Positions 29,910 through 42,535 are shown, numbered from the stretch's first letter. The stretch: 64,000 bases of DNA from Cafeteria roenbergensis (GCA_008330645.1 VLTN01000014.1:544525-608524); one strand, 5' to 3'. The notes: generated by a model not told the origin, from the letters alone. Translations and numbers: made by a program.

Positions 29910-32058
29910 ATGTTCGGCTCCGCGCACAAGTCCAAGCGCGAGAGCCTTGCGGGCACCTGGGTCGACGACGAGGCCTTGCCCAACTGCATGGTCTGCGACG
30001 CCAAGTACTCCATGCTCGTCCGCCGCCACCACTGCCGCGTGAGTCGGCATGCCAATTACTCTCGAGGCCTCGGGGCCCCGAGCCGGGCGGGAGGGGCGCC
30101 AGCGCGGCAGCAGGGCGAGGCTCGGCAGGCGAGCCTGCGGCGCCAGGCTCAAGCAGCTGCGGCAGCCATGGCGGCCCGAGTGGGTGCCCAGCCGGCGCGG
30201 CCGGGGGTCGGAATCCTGAGTGCGGCCGCGCCTGGAGGTTGGCCCGGTCTCTGTGCGGACCGGGAAGCGCTCTGGCCCTGGCCGCCGCGACAGGGCGCGG
30301 GCGGAGGTGCAATGTTGGCCGCGGCGGCGTCAGACCTAGCAACCCCCCCACCAGCGGCCAGCCGCTCAAGCGCTGGCTGGCGCCCCGGTATCCGGGCTGT
30401 GTGTTGCATCGTGCTGCCTGCTCCGTGCGCGGCTGCCGCGGCCTGTGTCCTGTGGCGAAGTTTTGCGGCCGCCGCTGCTGCCAATCTCGTCGTTGCACTC
30501 GCGCTGTCTTTGCCCGTTTCTGTGCGCTGCGCAGCTCTGTGGCATCGCCTGCTGCGGGCCGTGCTCCAAGAACACCATGAACCTGCGGAACAGCCGCTCG
30601 GGACAGCCCAAGCGCGTTTGCATGTGGTGCTTCTACATCGAGAGGCACTGGACCTCCGGCGTCGTGCCCAACGACCCCAACGCCTACTCCTTCGACTCGG
30701 ACAAGGACAGCGACTTTGTCCTGGTCCCCCACGTGATCAACCAGCCGCGCGTTCGCAAGGAGGATGCGGCCGTGACGGTCACGCAGGAGACGTTCATCGG
30801 GCAGTTTGACATCGTGCTGCAGTTCCACTACTGGCCCAAGCCCATCGAGGGGTCCGCCAAGGCCCTCGGCAAGGACGCCGGCGCCGAGCGCTACGTGTCC
30901 GTGCTGCGCACCGAGACCTCTGCCGCCTTCAACCAGAAGCGGTGGGCGGTGCGTGCCAGCGCCGACCTCGGCCCGCTGGGCAGCGAAGTCCTCCTCACCG
31001 GCTCCGTTCACAAGGGCAGCGGGCGGGTCACCCTGCGCGCCAACGCGGGGGGCTGGCTCCTCCGCTTCGAGGGGTGGGTCTCCCCCGAGGGGCCCTTTGT
31101 GGGGGCCTTTGGGCCGGACCTGCCGGGCCCCCTGGCAGCCCCCCGCACCCGCCCCACCGACGGGCCCACCGCCGGCGACCCGGCAGGCGTCGGGGGCGCC
31201 TCGGCCTCGGGCGCGGGCGCGGGCGCGGCCGCCTCCGCCGCCTCCGCCGAGGCTTCAGCCTCCGCGGACCACTCGTACATGGGCACGTTCAGCATGCGCC
31301 CCACCGGCGGGGCCCCCGCCGTCAACGTGCCGGTAAAGGACGCGCCCCCCGAGGAGCTCAAGGGCACCGCCTACGGCGAGGGCGCGGAGGAGCCCGACGA
31401 CGACGACGGCGAGCCGACCTCGCTCAGGGAGGCGATCAGCGGCGCCGGAGCGGCAGGCAGCGGCGGCGCCGCGCGCAGCCCCACCTCCGTCAAGCCCGGC
31501 GTGGCCGCCGCCGCCGCCAAGGAGGTGCGCGTGCCCAAGGAGGAGGCCGTGGCGGCGCTGGCCGGCGCCCGCTTCACCGGCCCGTGGCGCTTCTCGCTCA
31601 CCTTCACCACGGTAGAGCTGAACAAGTCATCGGGGGAGGCCACGGTGGGCGGCGTCACGGTGGGGGACTTCGCCGGCAGGGGCAGGGGCCGCGGCAGAGG
31701 CAGAGGCCGCGGCCGTGGCGGCGGCGGCGGGGCGTCCCGTAAGGCTGGCGGCTCCATCCGCCCCGGATCCAAGCTCTCTGTGAAGCTGGAGCTAGCCCCT
31801 AAGGGGACCTCCTACTTCCGCGGAAGCTGCGAGGCGTTCGGGCGCTTCGGCCGTGACGGGCAGGTGACCGGGTCCACGCAGCGCGCCACGGGCAAGGTGA
31901 CGCTGCAGGTGCAGGTGAAGAACTTTGGCGTGACGACCAGCTTCACGCTGACGGGCAGCATGAACAAGCGGGGCCGATTCGTCGGCACGTTCAACGGCTG
32001 CGAGATCACCGCCGAGGCGGGGTCGGTGTCCGGGGTGTTTTCGGGGCGGCCCATTACG

Positions 32059-32093
<35 letters not shown>

Positions 32094-32211
32094 GGAGGCC
32101 GAGGAGGATGCGGACGGCGGCGGGGCTGGGCGGGGCGGTGCTCCGGCTGCCGCTGCGGCCGCGGCGGGCGGCGAGGACGAGGACGAGGACGAGGACGAGG
32201 GTGACGAGTGA
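29910..32211 (+). CDS. FYVE zinc-finger protein with acidic tail
   Basis: Exons 29910-30038 and 30535-32211 give 601 residues. The FYVE finger sits at the very N-terminus and is split by the intron: W17-V-D-D, C26-x2-C29, the basic RRHHCR at 38-43, then C45-G, C50-x2-C53 and R70-V-C72-x2-C75. These are the three family signatures (WxxD, RRHHCR, RVC), so binding to PI3P on endosomes is expected. The remainder has beta-rich segments of repeating pattern (residues ~100-200 and ~440-540, with GSVHKGSGRVTL and GSMNKRGRFVGTF) that I do not recognise, an RG-rich stretch near residue 430 and an Asp/Glu-rich C-terminus. Confidence 0.8.
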
Positions 32212-32709
32212 CGCCTGGTCGGGTCAAACCGGCCCTGCCTGAAATGGGGGGTGGGCCGTGAGGGGGGATTGCATGGGGGGGTCTGCTTGAGGTGCTGCGG
32301 CCGATTGGCGCGCGCCCGTGGCTTGCGCGGCGCCGGCCTTTGCAACGCGCATTGCGCCGTCCAGTTGCGGTGCACACTCACTCGCCCCGGCTGGGCTCTC
32401 GGGGCGCGAGTTCCCGGCAGTGCCAAAGAGCTGCGAGGCCAAAGAATGGCAGCGCGCGAGTCGTAAGTGCAAGCGAGCCGGTCACGGGCGCGTCCGCTCG
32501 CAATCGGGCCGCGCCCGGCACGCAACCATGTCCGCCGAGCGGGACGAGCTTCTCTTGCGCACGCTGCGCCCGACTGGCCCGCGCCGGCCACGGCAGCCGA
32601 GCGAGCTGTGCGCGCCGGAGTCGGCTCTGCAGTCGGGAGTTCCGGCCCCATGGCGTGACAGACCACACCAATCTTCCCAGGAAGGCCAGCGGGCGCTCCT
32701 GCGGCAAGG
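32212..32709. other. Intergenic region, nothing recognised
   Basis: These 498 bases lie between the FYVE-protein stop and the NFS1 start, both on plus. Presumed NFS1 promoter; a G-run near 32250-32282 only. Confidence 0.35.
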
Positions 32710-34432
32710 ATGGCAGCAGCCCACCGAGTGGCCGCAATCGGCCGCGCGGCCCTGGCCCGCGCGCGGGTGTCCGCGGTGCGCGGAGCGCGCACAATGTCGA
32801 CGGAGCCTGTGGCAAGCACGTCCTTCGACAAAATGGCTACAGGTCAGTCCGCGCGGTCGCTCGCCTCGCCCGCCGCCACCATTCCTCGGGCCTTCGGCGC
32901 GCGTCGGCCTTTTGGTGTTGCGCGCGTGGCGCCCTTGGCTTCGCGGTGGCGGGGCGGGGCCGCAGAGGGCCCGGCGCGCGAGTGTTGCGGGGAGGCTTGC
33001 CGGCGCTGCGAACGCGGGCACGCGCCAGCCACGTCACGGCCGAGGGCAGCCCTGCGACCCCCGCGCCGCTTCGCTGCCCCACGCGAGCTCCGCAGACAAG
33101 CGCTATGCGGCGTCGGGGGAGGTACCCGAAGGGGTGGCCCGCAACATGCAGGCGTCGGCCGCCGGCGAGGTGCTGTCTCCCGGCTTCTCCGTTCGCGGCC
33201 AGTTCCTCGAGGGCCGGCCGTCGTACCTGGACATGCAGGCGACCACGCCCATGGACCCGCGCGTCCTCGACGCCATGATGCCCTTCCTCACGGAGCAGTA
33301 CGGGAACGCCCACTCGCGCACCCACACGTACGGCTGGGAGGCCGAGGCCGGCGTGGAGCGCGCGCGCGAGCAGGTGGCCTCCCTGATCGGCGCCAGCCCC
33401 CGCGAGATCATCTTCACCTCCGGCGCCACGGAGAGCAACAACATCGCCATCAAGGGCATCGCCCGCTTCCAGCGCGCCAAGCGCCGGCACGTGGTCACCA
33501 CGCAGATTGAGCACAAGTGCGTCCTCGACAGCTGCCGCTGGCTCGAGGCGGAAGGCTTTGAGGTGACGTACCTGCCCGTGGGCTCCAACGGCGTGGTGGA
33601 CGTGGAGGCGGTTCGCGCGGCAGTGCGGCCCGGCGAGACGGCGCTGGTGAGCGTCATGGCGGTGAACAACGAGATTGGCAGCGTGCAGCCGCTGGCCGAG
33701 ATTGCGGCTGTGGCCAAGGCCGCCGGCGCGAAGTTCCACACCGACGCCGCCCAGATGGTCGGCAAGCTCCCCTTTGACGTGAACGAGCTGGGGGTGGACG
33801 CCGTGTCCATCTCGGGCCACAAGGTTTACGGGCCCAAGGGCGTGGGCGCGCTGTACGTGCGCCGGCGGCCGCGCCTCCGGCTCGAGCCCCAGATGTCCGG
33901 CGGGGGGCAGGAGCGGGGCCTCCGCTCCGGGACCCTCCCGCACCCGCTCGTGGTGGGCATGGGCGCCGCCTGCGCCGTGGCCGAGGCGGAGCGCGAGCGG
34001 GACGAGGTCCACGTCCGCATGCTCGCGGACCGCCTCCTCGGCGGGCTCAGGGCGAACCTCTCGCACGTGGGGCTCAACGGCGACGAGGACACGGCCCGCC
34101 GGTACGCCGGCTGCCTCAACGTCTCCTTCGCGTGCGTGGAGGGCGAGTCGCTTCTCATGGCGCTTCGCAACATCGCCGTGTCCTCCGGGTCCGCTTGCAC
34201 CTCGGCGTCGCTCGAGCCGTCGTACGTGCTGCGCGCCCTGGGCGTGGACGAGGAGCTGGCGCACACCAGCATCCGCTTCGGCGTCGGGAGGTTCACCACC
34301 GCCGAGGAGGTGGATATGGCCGTGGAGCTGTGCACGCGCCACGTGACCCGCCTCCGCGAAATGTCCCCGCTGTGGGAGATGACTCTCGAGGGCATCGACC
34401 TCAAGAGCATCCAGTGGTCGCAGGAGCACTGA
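32710..34432 (+). CDS. NFS1: Mitochondrial cysteine desulfurase NFS1
   Basis: Exons 32710-32842 and 33096-34432 join in phase 1 to 489 residues. The first ~28 residues are Arg/Ala-rich without acids, a mitochondrial presequence. The PLP-enzyme body includes [18 protein letters not shown], the PLP-lysine motif [12 protein letters not shown] (Lys287) and the catalytic loop [16 protein letters not shown] (Cys412). The C-terminus contains the [11 protein letters not shown] segment and ends WSQEH, as in eukaryotic NFS1. The enzyme takes sulfur from L-cysteine for Fe-S cluster assembly with ISCU/ISD11 and for tRNA thiolation. The donor is GTCAGT, a departure from the usual GTGAG here. Confidence 0.95.
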
Positions 34433-34535
34433 GCGCCGTCCCGACGCGTGCCGGCCCGACGCGCTGCGAGGCGAAACAGCAGAGAATCACCGTTTTGGCA
34501 GCAGCCGCTGCGCGCGCCCCGCGAGACAGCCGCGC

Positions 34536-34767
34536 CACGCACAGCAACCGCACGCGCCCCGCGCCACGCACAGCAACCGCACGCGCCCCGCGCCACGCAC
34601 AGCAACCGCACGCTCCCCGCGCCACGCACAGCAACCGCACGCGCCCCGCGCCACGCACAGCAACCGCACGCGCCCCGCGCCACGCACAGCAACCGCACGC
34701 GCCCCGCGCCACGCACAGCAACCGCACGCTCCCCGCGCCGCGCACAGCAACCGCACGCTCCCCGCGC
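34536..34767 (+). repeat. 29-bp tandem repeat, eight copies
   Basis: Eight head-to-tail 29-base units containing CACGCACAGCAACCGCACGC lie in the 697-base gap between the NFS1 and RPA1 stop codons. Units differ by one or two bases (CGCGCCCC versus CGCTCCCC). There are no spacers, so this is a minisatellite and not a CRISPR array. The rest of the gap (34433-34535 and 34768-35129) holds no recognisable gene. Confidence 0.9.
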
Positions 34768-35129
34768 CGCACATCAGCTGCGCTGTTGGGCGATGGCTTG
34801 CCCGTGCCCAGCCCCTGCGGCGCTCGCTTCGTGCGTGGCGCCTGGCCGCTCGCTTGCGCATCGGGTGCGTTGCTCACGCGTGTGCGCCGCTCGAGCGCCG
34901 AGGTGCGACTCCGCAGGCGTGGGCTGTCGGTGCCCGGGCGCGGCGGGCCAGGTGTCGGTGCGTGCGTGGCCAGCAACGGCCGTTTGGCTCGAGCGGGTGG
35001 GGCGGGGCGGGTGAGGGGAGTGCGGCCGTTGGGCAGGCGCGCAGCTCGGCACACAGCACGCAGACGCACGCGCAGGCAGGAGATGGGCGGGGGGGCCGTT
35101 GGAGGGGGGCGGGGGGTTGCGAGGCGGGC

Positions 35130-38100
35130 TCAGAGGGTGACCTTGTGGCGGAGGGAGAAGGCGCCCGTGCCGCCGCGCACCAGCGCGCCGGCCACGATGC
35201 GGGCCGATGCGCCGCGCATGTTGTCGCGGTGGCCGTACATGGCCGCCTCGGTGAGGAACTTGCCCGTCATCTCGAAGGAAGCCTTGAGCAGCGGGGAGGC
35301 ACCGGTGCCCATGCCCAGGCGGTTGAGGGCGCGGTAACCGCCCTCGTGGGTCATGTAATCGGCGATGAGGCCGAGGTGGCGGTTGTCGACGGAGATGCCG
35401 TACACGCCGAAGACGGCCTTGACCTCGCGCACGATGGCAGCGCGGCAGGCCTCCACGCCGTAGGTGCGCAGAATGGCGCCGATATCGTTGGTGCGCACCT
35501 TGGGGGCGTCGAAGCACCCCACCTTGGCGTCGGCCTCCGCCTCGCCGGACTCAGCGGCCCATACGGCCGCGTCGGACACGGGCGAGAAGCCGCGCGAGAA
35601 GGCGAAGGCGGCGCCAAGGTTGACGCCCTCGGTCTGCACCGTCCACTCCTCCGGGGCGCCCTCGCTGAGGCGGGCCTTGATGGCCACGGCGCGGCGCACG
35701 CCCGGGGTCTCGCGGACCACGGATGCGCGGGCCGCGCTCTCGGCGGCGCCGAGCATGAGCACCTTGCGGGCCGAGGCGGGGAAGGCGAGGCGCACCTCGA
35801 GCACCCCGCGCACGGGGTCGCCGCGCAGGCCGAGGAAGCGCGGGTTGCCAGCGATGGCGTCCGACACCGAGAAGGCCAGCGGGAGGGTGCCGCGGCCGCC
35901 GCCGGGGGCAGGCTGGGCGGAGGCAGCAACCGAGGAAGAGGAGGAGGACGACGAAGAGGACTTGGCCGCGGGTGCGTCGTCGCTGTCGCTGTCGCTGTCG
36001 CTCGAGTTGGAGGCGGACCCGGCGCTCTTGCTCTCCTCCTCCCCCGCCTTGGCCGCCGCGGCCTGCTCGTCGTCGTCGTCGCCATCCTCCTCGTCGTCGT
36101 CGTCGTCGCCGTCCTTGCCTGCCTGGGCGTTGACCTCTGCCTCCGCCTCCTCGTCGTCCTCGTAGCCGTCCACCTCGCGGCGGCGGCCCAGGCGCAGCGT
36201 GCCCTCGTCAGCGCCGCCCTCGGCGTCTTCGGCGTCCTCGGCGTCGTCCTCGTCGTCCACCTCCTCGTGGCCAGCGCGCGCCCCCGCGGCGGCGCTGGAG
36301 CCCGGGGCGCCGTCGTCGTCGTCGTCGGAGGGACCCTTGCCCTTTCCGCGCTTGGCCCCGGCGCCTGCTGCGCCCAGGCGGCGGACCTCGACGAGGCCGG
36401 TGCCGTCGCCGGACCGCTTCAGGTCGCGGGCCACCTCCTGGAGGAGCTTGGGGACGAACTGGCGGCCGGCCGCCGAGGCTACCGCGTCAAAGTCGAGGCG
36501 GAACTCCTTCTTGATGGCCGCGGGAGGGGCCAGCACCAGCCTGACAGCGTACTCGCGCACCCACGACGCGCCGGGGGGCACGGCCGCGCCGGACCCTGGC
36601 GTCCAGTTGGGGCTCATCTCCGGGCGGATGCACTCTCGCACCGCGATGCCGCCGTCCTTGCGGCCCACGTCCAGCAGGGCGCCGAGGGAGACCTGGTCGA
36701 GGCGCGCGGCGAGGCGGCGGGCAATGCGCTCCGCCTGGGCGCCGCCCCCGCCGCCGGGCAGGGAGGCCGCCCCGAGGATGGGGAGCGTCATGGCCGGCGT
36801 CTTGATGTTGGTCGACGCGGTCATGACGATCTCGCGCAGACGGGGGATGCCGAGGGTCACGTTGACGCCTCCGTGGCCGGCGAGGTGGAAGGTGTTGAGG
36901 GTCATCTGGGTGGAGGGCTCGCCGACGGACTGCGCCGCCAGCACGCCCACGGGCTCTCCGGGGTCGGCCAGCGCGCGGGCAGCCTTGAGGCGCATGAGGA
37001 GGTCGAAGGCGGAGGGCGAGAGGGAGGCCTGTCCCGCGGCGGCCTCCCCGGCGCGCAGCCGGTTGTGGGGGTTGCGGGCGGCGTAGTCGGTGACCTTGTC
37101 GTAGAACTTTTCCGACACGGCGCCGTAGTTGACCGAGGGCGCGGCCAGCGAGAGGGGGGGCTCCGGGACGACGGGGCGGACGATGGGCCCGCGCCAGGCG
37201 TCCACGATTGCGACGCGCTTGGCGAGGGCGAAGCCGCCGTGCTTGCGAAGGGCCTTGAGGTCAGCGGGGGAGAGGGCGGCCGGGGCGGCGGGGGGGAAGT
37301 GGAGGTCGACGAGCCCCGAGGCGGCAGCGACGGCCGACGCGACGGCCGCGGCGCGGGGGGCCGTGCTGGCCGGGGGCGCGAAGGGGTCCACCTTGCCGAG
37401 GCGCACCTTGACCAGGCGCGCACGGACCCACACGGAGCCGGCGGCGGCGGGGCCGCGCCAGTCCGCCCCCGCGGGGTCCTCGTCGCTGGGCGCGGGCCGG
37501 AGGACCTCGACGACGGCGCCGGGGGTGAGGCTGGCGGCCGCGAGGGTGGCGTAGGCGGCGGCCTCTGCCGGCTCGAGCACCGCCGCGTCCGCGGGGGCGC
37601 TGCCGCCGGCCTTGGCGGTGGCCGCGCGGCGGCGGCGAGCGGCCTCGAGCGCGAGGGCGGTGGACGCGTCGCGGGCGCGGGTGGCGGCAGCCGAGACGCC
37701 GTGGGCGCGCAGCGTGCCGAGGGAGTCGGCGCCCGCCTCGCGGCCGGGCTCGCCGCCGATGGCGGCGTTGAGCTGGCGGCGCAGGGCGGTGCCGTTGGCG
37801 GCCAGGAGGCCGAGCTGCGTGTCGGAGCCGCCGAGGAAGGCGGAGCGGGTGACGTCGAGGCCGTCCTCGCCGTAGAGGAACTGGACGATGCAGCCCTCCG
37901 CGTCGCGCACGGTGTGGTCGTAGCCCACTGTGAGCTCCTCGAGGTGCTTGACGAGGCAGCGCTGCAGGTAGCCGGAGCGGCTGGTCTTGACTGCCGTGTC
38001 GACGAGTCCCTCGCGGCCGCTCATGCAGTGGAAGTAGTACTCCTGAGGCCGCAGGCCGGTGAGGAAGCGGTCGGCCACGTAGCCGCCGGCGCGGGGGGAG

Positions 38101-41100
38101 GGGTCGTACGGCGGGAAGCTGGGGAGCGTGCGGCCGGAGACCATGGTGGGCACGCGGCGGCCCTCGAGCTCCTGCTGGCCGAGCCCGCAGGCGATCATTG
38201 CGTGGTTGACGAGGGAGCCCTTGGCGCCGCTGTCGACCATGAGGCTGAAGAAGTTTGTCGGGAAGGGGCGCTCCAGGCCGTCGGGGAGGCAGATGCGGAT
38301 GGCGTCGCCGTGGCCGATGGCCACGACGCCCTTGGCGGCTCCGTCGAGCTCGGCGCCGAGGCGGGACGCGGCCGAGGGGTCGCGCGCCTCGCCGCCGCGG
38401 AGGCGGTCCCGGAGCGCCACGCGGGCGGCGCGGGTGGCCCCCAGGGAGAGCGAGGGCGGCGTGAGCCAGGAGGGGCCCTGTGCGGCCGCGGCGGCCAGCG
38501 CGGCCGCCTCGCCCTCCTCGCCGAGGAGATCACCGGCGCCGGCAAAGGCGGCCGAGGCGCGGGCGCCCTCGTGGTAGGTGCGGCGGATGCGGGCCACGCG
38601 GGCGCGGTCGGCCTCCGGGGTGAGCACGAGGTCGGCGAGGCCGCAGCTGATGGAGGCGCGCTGCAGCATGGCGGTGAGGAGGCGGCCGAACGCGGAGAGG
38701 AGGGAGGCGGCGGCCTGCGGGCCGTAGAGCTCGTACACGGTGTGGATGGCGCCGTAGGAGGCGTTTCCGAGGGAGTTCTTGTCCAGCACGCCGGTGCAGA
38801 GCTCCGAGCAGCGCACCACGACACGCTCGTCCCCGGGCATGCCCGGGAGGGGCGCGAAGCCGCGGGCGCACCAGGAGCGGGCGCCGAGCTTGGCCTTGGC
38901 GGAGACGGCGAAGCTGGCCCCCGGGCCGAGGAGGGCGAGGAGGAGGGTGCTGATGACCTGCTTGCCGGTCCAGAGGCGGAGGCCGCCGCGCTTGCGGGGC
39001 AGGAGGATGGCGGGCTCGAGCGTGGCCACGTCGCGAGTGGCCGCGCCGGGGCGGTAGCCGTGGATGCGGGCTGCCTCGTCCTCGCCGTGGAGGGCGGCGG
39101 TCGCGGCTGCGGCGGCGCGCAGGCCGGCCTCGGCCACGTCGGCGCCCGGCGGCGCGGCCGCGGTGGTGCCGGCCTCGCCGACCCCGGGGAGGGCGGCCAC
39201 GGCGTCCCACACGAGCTGCGAGTAGTGGTCCCGGCTGAGGAGGCAGTCGCGGCGGGTGAGGAGGGTCCCGACGGCAATGTGGTCCTGGATGAGGCCGCGG
39301 ATGGGCTGGCCGGTGGTGGGCACCACGTACTGGTTGGGGGTGGAGGCGATCTCTGCGGCCTCGGCGCGCGAGAGGTGGTCCTGGGGCAGGTGCATGTTCA
39401 TCTCGTCGCCGTCGAAGTCGGCGTTGTAGGTCTTGCAGTTGGCGTAGTGCATGCGGAGGGTCTGCTGGGCGGCGGAGCGCAGCACGCGGACGCGGTGGGC
39501 CATGATGCCGGGCTTGTGGAGGGTGGGCTGGCGGTTCATGAGGACCAGGTCGCCGTCGAGCAGGTGCCTGTAGACGCGCTTGGGGCGGGTGGGGGCGCGC
39601 ACGGCGCGCGGGGCGCCGCCGGCGAGGGACGAGGCGGCCGCCGCCGCTGCAACGTCGGCGTCGCCGCCAGCGGGCGCGGTGAGCGTGCGCGCGATGGCGC
39701 GGCGCTGCTCCGGCGTCATCACCGAGAGGTCCTGCACCAGCCCGTTGGGCAGCTCCACGGCGAGCGCGCCGGGGTAGACGTCGGGCCCGTTCTCGACGAG
39801 GGTGGCGAGGTGTGCGGCGTTGAAGGCTGCGACCGCCTGCGGGAAGGAGAGGCGGCGGGCGAAGCGCACGGGCACGCCGATCTGGTCCGTGCGGATGAAG
39901 GGGTCGGGGGAGATGACGGAACGCGCCGCGAAGTTGACGCGCTTTCCCATCATGTGCTTGCGGAAGAGGCCCTCCTTCTTCTCCAGGAGCTGGCGCAGGC
40001 CGGCCGGGGCGTCGCGCTCCCTCGCGCGGTTGGAGTCCATGTAGCCGTGGATGGCGTCCGTCATCTGCTGCCACACGTGCAGCAGCCGCCCCATGTCGAT
40101 GGGCCCGTGGCCGGCCGCGGAGGCGGCGGACGAAGCTGCGGCGGCCGCAAGCTCGTCCGCGTCGGGGGCGGAGTCCGAGTCCGAGTCGGAGGCGTCGACG
40201 TCGCTCCCTGCGCCCTCGGCCGCAGCATCCGCCTCCTCGGCGTCGTCCTTGGACTCGGCAGCGGCCGAGGCTGCGCCGGCAGCAGCAGCAGAGGAGGAGG
40301 ATGATGAGGAGGAGGAGGCCGCGTCCTTGCCCACGGTGGCCCTGGCACGCTTGCGCTGCAGGCGGCGCGCCGTCTTCTCGGCGTCGCGCTGACGGGCGAC
40401 GGCGGCCTTGGCCTCGGCCGTGGGGTCGCGGCCGGCCTGCAGGAGGCGGTAGCGCTGCGCGAAGCCGAGGACCTTGGAGAGGGCCGAGGTCTGGGGGTGC
40501 TCGAACTTGAGCTCGCCAAGCTCGGTGGGGGGGCGGAAGCGGTTGGGCGCCACGGGGAGGGCACTGAGGAAGCAGGCGCGCCAGCCGGCGGGGTGGCGGG
40601 CGATGCGGGGGGAGATGATGGGAGACCACACGGAGCTGCACACGGCGCGCTCGCGGCTCCACAGGGCGGCCAGCTGGGCCTGCGCCTCGGCCGGGGCGAG
40701 GAGCCGGTCGCCGATGGCGCCGGAGTCGGGCATGCCCGAGTAGAGCTCGGGGAAGAGCGAAACGCCGCCGTCGTCGCCGGGAGCAGGCGCGGGGGTGCCG
40801 CCCGGGGCGCCGGTGTCGCCGACCGCGGACTCGAAGTTGAGGTTGAGGCGCTGCATGACCAAGGCCTGCTTGGCGGCGAGGGGCCGGAGGAAGAGGCGGG
40901 CGGTGCCGTCCTTGCGGAGGCCGACCTTGGGGGCCCCGCAGTTGGCGCACGTGTCGGGCTGGGACTTGATGAACGCGTCCACGAGCGCCGCGCGCACCCC
41001 GCGCACGTGGGGGGACTGCGAGCCTGGCAGAGGCTGCGCGGCAAAGGCCGCGGGCGCCACGGGGGCGTGGGCGCAGCCGCGCTGGCTCTGCCTGGCCAGG

Positions 41101-42207
41101 CCGGCCGCGTCGACGCTGTCGCGCGCAGCGTCCGAGAGGCGAGCGCTCGCCTCAGCCTCGATGGCGTCCATGAGGGCGTTCTGGCGAGCGAGGAGGTCCT
41201 CCGTGGCCTCGTCCGCCGAGGTCTGCCGCGCGGCGGCGGCCAGCTCTGCCTTGATGGTGGAGGCCCTCGCGGCGTCGCCGCAGTCCAGCAGCATGAGCTG
41301 GCAGCGGAGCAGGCGGGCCGAGGCGGCCGAGGCCCGGAAGTGGTGGCAGCAGAAGCACTTGGAGCGCAGGAGCGAGAAGAGGAAGTTGAACATGAGCGGG
41401 TGGTACACGGGCGCGGGCAGCTCCATCACCCCCAGATGGCCGGGGCAGGAGTCGAAGCCGAGCCCGCAGGTGGGGCACTGCTGGCCGTGGCCCATCGGCC
41501 CCATGCGCGAGTCGTAGAGGCCGCTGCGAGGACGGGAGCGGGAGGGAACGACGCGGGGCGCGAGGCGTGAGCGCGGACTGGCGAGCCGCCAGCATCCGCT
41601 GCGCTGCGAGCGCGCCGCTGCGGTATTCATCCCGGCCAAGCCCCTCGCCGACGCCGCTGCAAACGCCGCGGCCAGAGACGGCGCCCACGGCAGGCCCGAG
41701 CCCCGTTGGCCACGGCCGCAAGTGCGTGGCCCATGCTGGTCGGAGCACACTCTCGCGGCTGGCGCATTTGGGGCGGGTGTGTGGGTTGAGGCGCGGTGCA
41801 ACTCGTCCAGCAACAGCAGACGGCGGCCCCGGGAGGGGCAAGGGCGCACCGCCTCGCCTCCCCGCGACCGCCCAGGACAGCGACGACAAGGCCTGACCGG
41901 TAGGTCGCGCGGCAGGCATGGGCCCTCAGCCCGAGGCGCCAGCGCGCCAGTGGGGCGTTCGCGCGACGAGCGCGCGAGGCGGCGCACGGGCCACCTTGGG
42001 CGGCGCCCCGCGGCGCCGCGCGGCGCGCGCGGGCTGCAAAAGCGGGGCTCACCCCTTGACGGCGTTGTTGAGGGCATCGAACGTGATGGGGGACGTGATC
42101 TCCACGGCGGCGAGGCGGCGGACCTCGTCGGGGTGGTACATGGACATTGTAAGGCCCGTGGGGGCGGTCGTCAGCCAGCGGTCATCCTCGGCCGCTCCAG
42201 AGGCCAT
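35130..42207 (-). CDS. RPA1: DNA-directed RNA polymerase I largest subunit (RPA1/RPA190)
   Basis: Exon 1 (42053-42207) encodes MASGAAEDDRWL... with PDEVRRLAAVEIT; exon 2 (35130-41523) continues GLYDSRMGPMGHGQQCPTCG. Together they give 2182 residues. The zinc-binding clamp core CPTCGLGFDSCPGHLG, the catalytic metal site NADFDGDE (residues 752-759) and the trigger-loop/bridge region are present. Assignment to Pol I rests on the N-terminus, the absence of a CTD heptad tail, the C-terminal block ending GGYRALNRLGMG...SFEMTGKFL and the extended acidic jaw insertion. Pol I transcribes the 35-47S rRNA precursor in the nucleolus. It is ~450 residues longer than the human subunit owing to Ala/Glu/Asp/Ser-rich insertions (about 35930-36300 and 40090-40330). 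Confidence 0.93.
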
Positions 42208-42535
42208 GTCGGGCCCAGCTAGCTCCGCAGCGAGGCTCGCCTGTGTCGGGCGAGCGGATGCTGCGGTGCGCGCGGGACGGCCCTTCGCCGCGCTCTCCTC
42301 GGCCGCCAGAGGGAAGAACCTGGCAGAGCGCCCTGCCCGCGGAGGCCCGCCGGATGACGTCACGCGCGGCAGAGCCGGGCCTTGCGCGGAACTGGCTCGC
42401 CGTCAGCGGCTGCTTGCGGGCAGAACTGTCGCCCGCGCCCGGGCGGGCCCACTCCCGCGCCCAGCGCGGCCGCCCCCCCCCCTTCGGCCCCGGATCCGCG
42501 ACCAAGGCGCCGCGCGATCCCGCCCCGCAGCCGCC
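42208..42535. promoter_or_regulatory. Divergent promoter region of RPA1 and the syntaxin gene
   Basis: These 328 bases separate start codons 42207 (minus) and 42536 (plus). A short TGACGTCA palindrome at 42356-42363 resembles a CRE/ATF-type site; whether it is used is unknown. Confidence 0.35.

Noticed and set aside
34536-34767. Regular 29-bp repeats suggesting a CRISPR array
   Set aside because: The units are directly joined with no unique spacers, and this is a eukaryotic window.
34854-40304. An 1816-codon open frame on the plus strand
   Set aside because: It lies antisense to RPA1 and arises because GC-rich third positions make antisense frames lack stops. The translation is Gly/Ala/Val/Glu monotony with no domain.
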